DNA of 23,929 nucleotides from a virus: positions 1 to 23,929 of IMG/VR virus record IMGVR_UViG_3300031600_000032, one strand, 5' to 3'. Made by a program: the position numbers and the translations under genes. This document shows positions 15,543 to 22,483 of this stretch, piece by piece. Numbering within the stretch: position 1 is the first letter of the stretch; the number at the start of each line of letters is the position of its first letter. Under the pieces are notes generated by a model that did no database searches, was not told where the DNA came from, and saw only the letters and a list, made by a program, of their open reading frames with translations.

Positions 15543-17663
15543 TTACTTTAAGATATTATTTCTAGTATAGAATGTAATTGTATTACCAATTTGAGTAATA
15601 AGCTTTTCATCTCCTAATTCTTTGGCTAACTCTAAAGCTTGTTGTAGATGTAATGATAATTCTTGACCATCCTCAGCATCAGCTTCGAAACCCGATAATT
15701 CATCATCATCTAAATCATCTATACCACCACCATCTTTATCTTCTTCGTTTTCATTTAATGTAACGTTGGCGTCCCATCTAATATCACCATTACGTACTAA
15801 TTTTAAATTAATATCGGGATTACCTTCTAATGTTTCTTCACCTCCAACATTTTTTAAATAATCTATTAATTCCAAAAATGTTTCAGATTCATAATAATCG
15901 GAAGTTCCATATTCTGATTTTTTCCATACTCCCGATTGTATACCACCTTCTTCTGATACGCTGTCATTAAATAATCCAGTAATATAATCTTCAAAAACAT
16001 TTCCTTGAAGAGACCCTTCTTCATTTTCATTTAGGTTTGATTCCTCTAAATTCATTTTATCTTTGATTAATTTTAATGCTTCTTTACTTAACTCCCCACC
16101 TTTCATTTTGAGTTGTTTTAACATTCTAATTATTTCATCTAATCCTGCATCAGCGGAGTGGCCCCTATCTCTAGCGGGACCCCCCATTCCATCATCATAT
16201 TCATCTAAGCTTTCCATATCAAAAGACTCTTCTTCAAAATCATCCCCTAATTCTACTTCCCTTGATATTTTTTCATAATCTTCACCATCTACAAATTCCA
16301 TGAAGTCTTCTTCAATTTCTTCTTCATCCATGTCACTCATAGAACACTGAGATTCTACTAAATATCTTCTATAAAACTCTACTTCTTTTTTAGTTCCTAT
16401 TTTGGATAAAAAATTTGTAGGTCTTCTAACACCTTCTCTTAATCTTCTATGTTTGTTTTCTAATAGACCCATTTCTTCCATGTCTTCCATATCATCTACT
16501 GATGATAAAATATCTGTAGAAACACCTCCCTCTTCATAATTTGGGTGGTCTTCAATTTCTTCCATCGTAGAGTCTAAAGCCTCTCTTACTTTGGCATCTA
16601 ATGATAATGGTGCTTTAAAACTTAAGGCAAAATCCCTTGTTTTTGTACCAATGTCAGTACCAGCATCATCATCTAACTCTTCTATTTCCCCTTCTGAGAA
16701 TTCGGATAAAAATTGAGATTTAATTTCTGCTTCAAAAAATTTTCCTTTATAACTAGGGTCAAATTGGTATTCCCCAAATATACGTACTACCAGAAATTCT
16801 TTGTTTTCTCTAAGGGATTTTCTACGTCTACTTTCTCTTAAAGTTCTTAGTTTTGAACTACCTCTTTTATTTTTTCTACGTCTGTTTTCTCTTAAAGTTC
16901 TTAGTTTTGAACTACCTCTTTTATTTTTTCTACGTCTGTTTTCTCTTAAAGTTCTTAGTTTTGAACTACCTCTTTTATTTTTTCTACGTCTGTTTTCTTT
17001 TAAATCAGATATAACTTTTCCTCCAACTTTTGGCAGACCATCTAGGGATGTTAAGTTGTTATTACTACATTCTAAATCACCTACTATTTTTTTAGGTCCA
17101 CCTTCTAATGATGTTAATTCATTATCGGAACAATCAAAATCCCCACCTATTAATTTTGGACTACCTTTCAAAGATTTCATTCCATTACCACCACATGAAA
17201 AATACCCTCCCACTTCTTCTTGAGGGGCACCTTCTAATGATTCTAATTGGTTATTCCTACAGTCATAATCCTCCTCTACTGTTTGTGGTCCACCTTTTAA
17301 GGAAGTTAAATTATTATCAGTGCATGAAAAGTCATCTGTTCTATCTGGACAACCTTCTAATGATGTTAAATTATTTTCAGAACAATTAAATATCCCCGTT
17401 ACAGAATTAAATTTTACAGGAATAAAATCTAGATCCCGGGCTGCTATATCAACGTGACCCTCTACATCGATACTCATATCATTGTTAATGGTATAACCAC
17501 GTATTCTAAGCTTTTTACATATTGCATCGACCTCTTCCTTTGATTTTGGAAAAATACCTTGACCCTCGTTTGCTTCACCTAAGGATTGACGTGGTCCTCT
17601 ATATAAAGGAGATTGCCCCAATCTATTTTCTTTTAAATACTTTCTTAAATTGAATTCACTCAT
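15543..17663 (-). CDS. Mosaic LRR / Arg-Lys repeat / acidic protein, possible internal head protein
   Basis: 706 residues. N-terminal 1-90 has RKYLKENRLG and SLGE/A. Six leucine-rich repeats of about 20-21 residues span 92-215 (pattern F-x-C-S-x-N-x-LTSLEGGP). Next are three identical 18-residue units of ENRRRKNKRGSSKLRTLR (223-276), half basic. The rest (about 290-706) is acidic with alpha/beta and helical stretches, long Asp/Glu runs and a helical C-terminus (LSLHLQQALELAKELGDEKL). LxE/(A/G/S) sites (SLGE/A, TLRE/S, RLRE/G, NLEE/S) fit the T4 prohead protease rule, so it may be packaged and cut in the head; this is inference. Function is not recognised. Motif A lies in the upstream spacer. 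Confidence 0.85.
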   Translation of the reverse strand: MSEFNLRKYLKENRLGQSPLYRGPRQSLGEANEGQGIFPKSKEEVDAICKKLRIRGYTINNDMSIDVEGHVDIAARDLDFIPVKFNSVTGIFNCSENNLTSLEGCPDRTDDFSCTDNNLTSLKGGPQTVEEDYDCRNNQLESLEGAPQEEVGGYFSCGGNGMKSLKGSPKLIGGDFDCSDNELTSLEGGPKKIVGDLECSNNNLTSLDGLPKVGGKVISDLKENRRRKNKRGSSKLRTLRENRRRKNKRGSSKLRTLRENRRRKNKRGSSKLRTLRESRRRKSLRENKEFLVVRIFGEYQFDPSYKGKFFEAEIKSQFLSEFSEGEIEELDDDAGTDIGTKTRDFALSFKAPLSLDAKVREALDSTMEEIEDHPNYEEGGVSTDILSSVDDMEDMEEMGLLENKHRRLREGVRRPTNFLSKIGTKKEVEFYRRYLVESQCSMSDMDEEEIEEDFMEFVDGEDYEKISREVELGDDFEEESFDMESLDEYDDGMGGPARDRGHSADAGLDEIIRMLKQLKMKGGELSKEALKLIKDKMNLEESNLNENEEGSLQGNVFEDYITGLFNDSVSEEGGIQSGVWKKSEYGTSDYYESETFLELIDYLKNVGGEETLEGNPDINLKLVRNGDIRWDANVTLNENEEDKDGGGIDDLDDDELSGFEADAEDGQELSLHLQQALELAKELGDEKLITQIGNTITFYTRNNILK
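16833..16994 (-). repeat. Three perfect 54-bp tandem repeats
   Basis: Units at 16833-16886, 16887-16940 and 16941-16994 appear identical base for base, with partial copies on both sides. Each encodes one 18-residue Arg/Lys-rich unit. The length is a multiple of three, so copy changes keep the frame. Perfect identity implies recent expansion or ongoing homogenisation. Confidence 0.95.
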
Positions 17664-17675
17664 TATCTTTGTTTT

Positions 17676-17687
17676 TTATTATACATA
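17676..17687 (-). promoter_or_regulatory. Candidate late promoter (motif A) for the mosaic protein gene
   Basis: The coding strand reads TATGTATAATAA, the same variant as at 12744-12755, 12 nt before the ATG at 17663 and 7 nt after the previous stop codon. Confidence 0.5.
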
Positions 17688-17694
17688 TGTTGTT

Positions 17695-18291
17695 TTATTT
17701 ACTTAAATATTCACCTATAATAGTACCTAATGATACTTTTTGTTCTCTTAAAACATCCAATTCATCCTTACTTAAATTTTTAATATTATTACAATATTCT
17801 ACACCTAATGTTCCTATAAAATCCCCTTGGATACTTTTTAATGCAAACATATATGAGGATTTTGTTTTATAGGCATCAAAAAAAGTATGCAACCCATACC
17901 CTAGAGTCTCAGCGTAATTAGGTAAAAGGATTTCTCCCTCTCTATATAAAAAAGAAAGTGATTTGGAAAATAATGTTACAGGAATGTTTACGAAATTGTC
18001 TTTCAAGATGGTTGAGCCCGGTAAAGCTTCTTCATAAGTAACCGAAAATTTAGCTATGCTTTTTCCAGTTGGGTAAAAACTCCCCCCATTATGAAATTGT
18101 GTTACCCAAACTCTGTCAGCTTTAGTGTTGTTTTTTATTGATATTAATATCTCATCTATTTTCATACTTGCTTCCAAAGAATCTATAATATATCCCTTCT
18201 TATTTTGAACCTCCCAATGTTTTTTTACTAATGCTAGCAACATCGGTCCTACAACTGCTATTATGATGGCAGCTATTATTTCTATTTGCAT
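17695..18291 (-). CDS. Membrane-anchored GAF-like sensor protein
   Basis: 198 residues. One N-terminal membrane helix (IIAAIIIAVVGPMLLALV, 5-22) is followed by a short linker helix and a domain of about 140 residues. That domain has ADRVWVTQFHNGGSFYPTG (58-76), then KFSVTYEEALPG, and ends with SSYMFALKSIQGDFIGTLGV and a C-terminal helix. The strand-helix order and the 'R-V-x-x-x-x-F-H-N-G-G' opening look like a GAF-type small-molecule-binding domain facing the cytoplasm. A ligand is not predictable. It follows the zinc-ribbon gene by 3 nt. No output domain (kinase, cyclase, HTH) is attached, which is unusual for a sensor. Confidence 0.7.
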   Translation of the reverse strand: MQIEIIAAIIIAVVGPMLLALVKKHWEVQNKKGYIIDSLEASMKIDEILISIKNNTKADRVWVTQFHNGGSFYPTGKSIAKFSVTYEEALPGSTILKDNFVNIPVTLFSKSLSFLYREGEILLPNYAETLGYGLHTFFDAYKTKSSYMFALKSIQGDFIGTLGVEYCNNIKNLSKDELDVLREQKVSLGTIIGEYLSK

Positions 18292-18294
18292 CCG

Positions 18295-18864
18295 TTATCT
18301 TTTTAAACTATTTAAATATTCTATAACTTGATCTTTGTTTTTTTCTATAGATTCGATATTATCACCACCTACCCAATTTTCAACATCCCCATCTTCCGTT
18401 ACGTAATCCTGTTTATTGTTTTTCGCGTCTTCTACCCAATTAAGAAATTCGGTTATTTTGTTTTCTATATCTTCGTTGTGTATCTTATTTTCGTATTCGG
18501 ACCACTTTCCTGATAATTTTATATCATGTTCCTTCTTAATGACACAATTGAAACAAGTTTTATGAAGTCTATAATATTCACTGTCTATTTTTTTTTTCAT
18601 TATAGAAGTACAGTTAGGACAAAAAAGAGGGATTTTCACCTCATCTTTAATTTCTTTATTTTTTATTATGTTTTGCCGTAAACCATCTATGATAGTCCAC
18701 TGTTTACCAAATTCGCTCCAAATTTCTCCCTCTGTTCTCTCTACAAATAACTTGTTGTATCCTGCTTGTTCATGAGTTTTATCTTCTCCCTTGCCTGAGA
18801 TTAGGTTTCTTAATCTTTGTACCTTATTTTTGGTAAATTCTTTTTGTAATAGACTATCGCCCAT
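18295..18864 (-). CDS. Zinc-ribbon protein, unknown
   Basis: 189 residues. A four-Cys site, FCPNC (Cys82, Cys85) and TCFNC (Cys104, Cys107), forms a likely zinc ribbon. Upstream are YNKLFVERTEGEIWSEFGKQW and IDGLRQNI; the C-terminal half is helical and acidic with EFLNWVEDAKNNKQDYV. I remember similar proteins in T4-like marine phages without a firm role. It could bind nucleic acid, RNA polymerase or another protein. It leads a two-gene unit with the GAF-like gene and has motif A directly upstream. Confidence 0.75.
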   Translation of the reverse strand: MGDSLLQKEFTKNKVQRLRNLISGKGEDKTHEQAGYNKLFVERTEGEIWSEFGKQWTIIDGLRQNIIKNKEIKDEVKIPLFCPNCTSIMKKKIDSEYYRLHKTCFNCVIKKEHDIKLSGKWSEYENKIHNEDIENKITEFLNWVEDAKNNKQDYVTEDGDVENWVGGDNIESIEKNKDQVIEYLNSLKR

Positions 18865-18873
18865 AAATGTTTT

Positions 18874-18885
18874 TTATTATAAATA
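18874..18885 (-). promoter_or_regulatory. Candidate late promoter (motif A) for the zinc-ribbon unit
   Basis: TATTTATAATAA on the coding strand, flush with the HAD gene stop codon (18888-18886) and 9 nt before the ATG at 18864. It fills most of a 21-nt spacer. Confidence 0.5.
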
Positions 18886-19377
18886 TTAAATTCCTAAACT
18901 AGATAATTGAGAAAGAGTATTATCGATATCAGTATGATGTATACCAATACCACCACGCCCCACCCAATCTTTGATAATATGTATATTATCATCGATTAAT
19001 ATAGAATTGGGACCCCACAATTCTTTTTTTTGATTCTTAAATTTAAAACATATTTCAGGCTTATTTTTAAATAGCGAACCAGTTTTTTCTTTAACCCATA
19101 TTTTCTTCCCCACTCTTGATATATTGTTTCTTGATGGGGAAGTTAATATTTGATAATGATAATTTTTTATCTTATCCATTAATTTATGGGCACCCTCCAT
19201 AATAGGTAGATTTTTCCAAAAATTCAGCCCGTGGATTATGTCTATTAGAACCCAAAACTTTACAACTCCATGTTTATTTATATAAGATTGGGGGTTTTCT
19301 CCCGATATGTCAATAAAATGTTGTTCGAAATCTGCTAAAACCCCATCTAAATCTAAGTAGAACTTGTAATCTTTCAT
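18886..19377 (-). CDS. HAD-superfamily phosphatase, 5'-nucleotidase-like
   Basis: 163 residues. Motif I FYLDLDGVLADF gives the nucleophile Asp9 and Asp11; motif II ILTSPS gives Thr79 or Ser80; motif III Lys is probably in KNQKKELWG; motif IV SILIDDN gives Asp129-Asp130. A small helical cap follows motif I (residues 20-60). The pattern resembles 5'(3')-deoxyribonucleotidases, which remove phosphate from nucleoside monophosphates. The 3'-phosphatase half of T4 polynucleotide kinase is also a HAD enzyme, so an end-healing role with the upstream kinase is an alternative. It starts 9 nt after the double-zincin gene. Confidence 0.85.
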   Translation of the reverse strand: MKDYKFYLDLDGVLADFEQHFIDISGENPQSYINKHGVVKFWVLIDIIHGLNFWKNLPIMEGAHKLMDKIKNYHYQILTSPSRNNISRVGKKIWVKEKTGSLFKNKPEICFKFKNQKKELWGPNSILIDDNIHIIKDWVGRGGIGIHHTDIDNTLSQLSSLGI

Positions 19378-19386
19378 AATTTTTTA

Positions 19387-20403
19387 TTAAAATTTTATAC
19401 TTAGACCCTTACCATATGACCTCCAAGTTTCTATAATATATTGGGAATCCTTCCCATTAATATTATTTTTCATTAAATATTCTTTCATTAATGTTAATAG
19501 GGGTCTTTTTTGTTTTTTTGCTCTAAAATACAACCCCTGTATATTAGCATCTATTTCTTTGGGTAATAAAAAATAAGATTTACTATCGTTTACAACTTCC
19601 ATGATATCTCTTAAATGTTTATCATTTCCCTTAAGTTTACTAGGGATAATATTCACAGAATTTTCGCTATGTGTAGTATGTTCTATTTCGTGTCTTACTA
19701 TGTCTTTTAGTTCAAATGAAAGATTTTCCCAATTTTTTGGGAACATATCTATAGATGCATAACATATAATTTCTATTAAATTTTCATCAACAAAAAACCC
19801 ACCATCGGTTTCCATCTCATTATACTCATCAGAGAGATATAAAGTGGCTTCAACATCAATGTCTATGTCATTATTTATAAAATTGTTTGAAAATTCAATT
19901 TCTTGATTGGGGGTATTATTTAAATTATCTTTCCAATAATTAAATATAGAAGAGGATATTTCATTACTTATTTTATCATATCTCCCTTCATTCACATTAA
20001 ATCTTTTTTCAATGCTATTACCATTTTGTTTTATATTGTCCTTATAACTTCTTAATAGTAACCCCCCATCTCGATAAGCCTCGCTTTCTAATTCTTTCAA
20101 AACACGGTCTTCTTCTATATTATCTGTTTTTATACCCCCCAACTTTCCTTGTAATTCTTGCCTCCAATGGATTAGTTCATGACAATACGTGCTTATTATA
20201 TCTCGGAGGTGCCTTCCATCTGTATATAAAGTTATTATCCTAACACCTGGTTTATAATGACCAGTGTACCCATTAAACCAGTCACCACTATTTTCTTTAT
20301 TATTATCCATAATTTCTAAAATAGGGGGGTCAGATTTTATACCATTTTTTTCAATAAAAAATTGGTTTATGTCTTCTATAATTTCTGTTAAATTATCAGT
20401 CAT
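19387..20403 (-). CDS. Double zincin-like protein (two HExxH motifs)
   Basis: 338 residues with two separate metallopeptidase-like halves. First: GYTGHYKPGVRIITLYTDGR, then CHELIHWRQE (His75-Glu76-Leu-Ile-His79), with a possible third ligand Glu in LESEAYRDG (106-113). Second: VEATLYLSDEY and GGFFVDENLIEIICY, then VRHEIEHTTHSE (His238-Glu239-Ile-Glu-His242), with PKEIDANIQG (281-290) as possible third ligand. Each half has the strand-then-helix layout of zincins. Substrate is unknown; host-protein or virion-protein processing are possibilities. No signal peptide. It begins 3 nt after the nucleotidylyltransferase stop. Confidence 0.8.
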   Translation of the reverse strand: MTDNLTEIIEDINQFFIEKNGIKSDPPILEIMDNNKENSGDWFNGYTGHYKPGVRIITLYTDGRHLRDIISTYCHELIHWRQELQGKLGGIKTDNIEEDRVLKELESEAYRDGGLLLRSYKDNIKQNGNSIEKRFNVNEGRYDKISNEISSSIFNYWKDNLNNTPNQEIEFSNNFINNDIDIDVEATLYLSDEYNEMETDGGFFVDENLIEIICYASIDMFPKNWENLSFELKDIVRHEIEHTTHSENSVNIIPSKLKGNDKHLRDIMEVVNDSKSYFLLPKEIDANIQGLYFRAKKQKRPLLTLMKEYLMKNNINGKDSQYIIETWRSYGKGLSIKF

Positions 20404-20406
20404 ATA

Positions 20407-20925
20407 TTATTTTATTATGCTAATTAACCGTTTTAAATCTCCATTACTTATTGTGGGAAGGTATTTTTTTAGCTCTATATAATTCTTGTCCATTATACAT
20501 ATTCTAGTATTGGTACCACTTATATTCTGATTTGTAGTTTTTATAATGTGAGTTTTTAGATTAGGATACTTGTTATATACGGATTTAACTCTAGATGTGG
20601 AATTATTTTTATCTTCTTCTACTCCTTCTCTTTCTCCTAAAACAAATCCAATTTCATTCAACTCTTTATTATTTTTTACAAATCTTACCATAGAACCTAT
20701 TGGGGCGGTGGAGGCCACTATTTTAATTTTATTACTTAAATAGGGTTTATAAATTTCCCACACACCCATTGATTGTTCTTGTGTGATACCCCCTCTCTCT
20801 TTAGCACCAACATAAATAATAAATTTATCTATATCTGGTACTTCTTCTAATGTTTGTTTTACAACATTAAAATGACCAATGTGGGGTATTTTAAAACCCC
20901 CTCCATATAAATATATTTTTTTCAA
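20407..20925 (-). CDS. Nucleotidylyltransferase (HxGH/ISxTxxR family)
   Basis: 172 residues. GGGFKIPHIGHF (8-19) is the nucleotide-binding GxFxPxHxGH motif, and ISGTNTR (135-141) the second signature; both bind ATP or CTP phosphates. The family includes NMN adenylyltransferase, phosphopantetheine adenylyltransferase and cytidylyltransferases. The substrate is not readable, but NMN is plausible given the size and a NadR-kinase-like gene at 12758. The start is TTG (20925-20923) overlapping the TGA of the kinase gene by 4 nt (TTGA); the next ATG is past the active-site motif, so the TTG is needed. Translation is likely coupled to the kinase. Confidence 0.88.
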   Translation of the reverse strand: MKKIYLYGGGFKIPHIGHFNVVKQTLEEVPDIDKFIIYVGAKERGGITQEQSMGVWEIYKPYLSNKIKIVASTAPIGSMVRFVKNNKELNEIGFVLGEREGVEEDKNNSTSRVKSVYNKYPNLKTHIIKTTNQNISGTNTRICIMDKNYIELKKYLPTISNGDLKRLISIIK

Positions 20926-21674
20926 CTTTTTTTAAATTTTTCTAATTTATTTGCTAAGTCTGTAAGTGTATCAAATTCTTGTTTTTTATGAGATAATTTT
21001 ATTATGTTATTAAGATCTTTTAATTTTTGAAAATTTCTTTTAATTTCTTCTTTGGTGGTTTTTGGTTTAGATTTAATATTTACATCTTTATATTTTAATA
21101 AATCATTTATAGTAAATAACTTATCGGGTATGCCACTCATATTTATTAAACTAAAATTTTGTTTGAATAATTTTTTATACTGAGGTATTAAGCCTACATA
21201 ATCCGCCCAAGTTCTATTGATTATAGATGATAAAAGTCTTCTGTCTCTATTTTGATTTCTTTTTAATGTTATTAATGGGTGACTATATACCCCTATCATG
21301 AATATATCGTACCCTTGCTCTTCTAATTTTTTATATAATTTTAAAGTAATATTAAAACTTCCGGATGTGGTATCTATTATTATATTTTGAAAATTTGATA
21401 TTAATAAATCCCTTTCTTCCTTATTAGCTTTGTGGGCTTTACCCATTAATTTCCCACCTAGTGATCTCTCTTGAGGCGTCCATTTAGTATGGTCGGGATT
21501 AAGACCCTCTTCACTTATAAACACTTCATAATATTTATCCACATTAAGGATTTTATAACCTTCTAAAACTGTGGGTAATTTTTTGATTAGTGTGGATTTT
21601 CCACTAGCAGCGGGACCTCCCAATATTATGGCTTTGGGGCGCCCACTTTTTAATATGTTTACCATTTTTTTCAT
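20922..21674 (-). CDS. P-loop kinase (AAA_33 / zeta-toxin or polynucleotide-kinase-like)
   Basis: 250 residues. Walker A GGPAASGKST at 19-28, a substrate-side Asp in NVDKYY (46), strand-end IIIDTTSGS at 98-106, and an Arg-rich lid TLKRNQNRDRRL (136-147). These features match small P-loop kinases of the zeta-toxin, polynucleotide-kinase and adenylylsulfate-kinase groups. A Lys-rich helical tail (about 195-250) could contact nucleic acid or protein. The start ATG at 21674 is used; a second ATG three codons in is possible. It is the first gene of the block to 18886 and overlaps the nucleotidylyltransferase by 4 nt. Motif B lies upstream. Confidence 0.82.
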   Translation of the reverse strand: MKKMVNILKSGRPKAIILGGPAASGKSTLIKKLPTVLEGYKILNVDKYYEVFISEEGLNPDHTKWTPQERSLGGKLMGKAHKANKEERDLLISNFQNIIIDTTSGSFNITLKLYKKLEEQGYDIFMIGVYSHPLITLKRNQNRDRRLLSSIINRTWADYVGLIPQYKKLFKQNFSLINMSGIPDKLFTINDLLKYKDVNIKSKPKTTKEEIKRNFQKLKDLNNIIKLSHKKQEFDTLTDLANKLEKFKKS

Positions 21675-21695
21675 AACAATATATTTTAATTTGTA

Positions 21696-21707
21696 TGAAT
21701 ATACGAA
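21696..21707 (-). promoter_or_regulatory. Candidate host-type promoter (motif B) for the kinase-transferase unit
   Basis: TTCGTATATTCA on the coding strand, one base different from the other two copies, 21 nt before the ATG at 21674. A TTTG lies 18 nt upstream of TATATTCA, giving the Bacteroidota-like spacing. Confidence 0.45.
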
Positions 21708-21727
21708 TCATAAATACAATACAAAAA

Positions 21728-22480
21728 TTATTTTAATTTTAAAGATGTTGGAAGTGTTGAAAATATAGGCTTTTCATATGGGTTTTCAATTTTATAGATG
21801 TCTAAAACGTTTTTGAAAATTTTTAAATTGTCCTCATATGATCTTGAGGATTGAAACATTTCCCAACCCTTACCTTGCATTTTTTCTTTATTGAATTTCC
21901 TTTTAGAAGATTTTAACCACAATATACCAACTTCGTCTATTTTTACACCAAAACATTCCTCATAACATTTTCTGTATATTGCAGTTTGTAATTCATACGA
22001 TGTATGTAAATAATTGGATGTTTTAAAATCTATAATCCACACCTTCCCATCTATTTTACAAACCAAATCACAGGTTCCGGCTACTTTTATTTCGTCTGAA
22101 AATAAATATACTTCAGCTTCTAAGAGTTCGGGTTTATAGGTTTCCCAAAATTCTACAAATCTCATTACCATATTCCACACTAAAGTAGAATATTTAGGGG
22201 CTCCTTTATGATCTAAATATAATAATTCCTTACCTCCTAGAAAGTCCTCTATTAGACCATGTACAAGATTACCATCATCCGCTGCTTTTTTTACTATAAA
22301 TTTTGAGGAATATCCTACTTTCATTAACCAATCTTCAAAATGTTTACCCTTGGGATATGACCCCAAAACATGTGTTATGGAAGGATAATAATTTTTATTC
22401 CTTCTATAGAATCTTGAATCCGATAAAGTTATTTGGGAGTGGTCTTCTGATATTTTTAAGTTTCTTTTAAAATCTGTCAT
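21728..22480 (-). CDS. PD-(D/E)XK nuclease, RecB/Cas4-like
   Basis: 250 residues with the full motif series of the RecB/Cas4 type: His74 in NLVHGLIEDF, Asp138 in GTCDLV, WIIDFKTS (Asp151, Lys153), and QTAIYR (Gln165, Tyr169). These bind metal and cut DNA; exonucleases of this type process recombination or replication ends. No Cys cluster of Cas4 type is visible. It starts 3 nt after the primase stop, so the two are co-translated and probably act in phage replication or recombination. No domain beyond the nuclease core is seen. Confidence 0.9.
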   Translation of the reverse strand: MTDFKRNLKISEDHSQITLSDSRFYRRNKNYYPSITHVLGSYPKGKHFEDWLMKVGYSSKFIVKKAADDGNLVHGLIEDFLGGKELLYLDHKGAPKYSTLVWNMVMRFVEFWETYKPELLEAEVYLFSDEIKVAGTCDLVCKIDGKVWIIDFKTSNYLHTSYELQTAIYRKCYEECFGVKIDEVGILWLKSSKRKFNKEKMQGKGWEMFQSSRSYEDNLKIFKNVLDIYKIENPYEKPIFSTLPTSLKLK

Positions 22481-22483
22481 TTT

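Noticed and set aside
16801-17223. Plus-strand frame with repeated Leu/Phe-rich units
   Set aside because: Mirror image of the Arg/Lys repeats in the mosaic gene, not a membrane protein.
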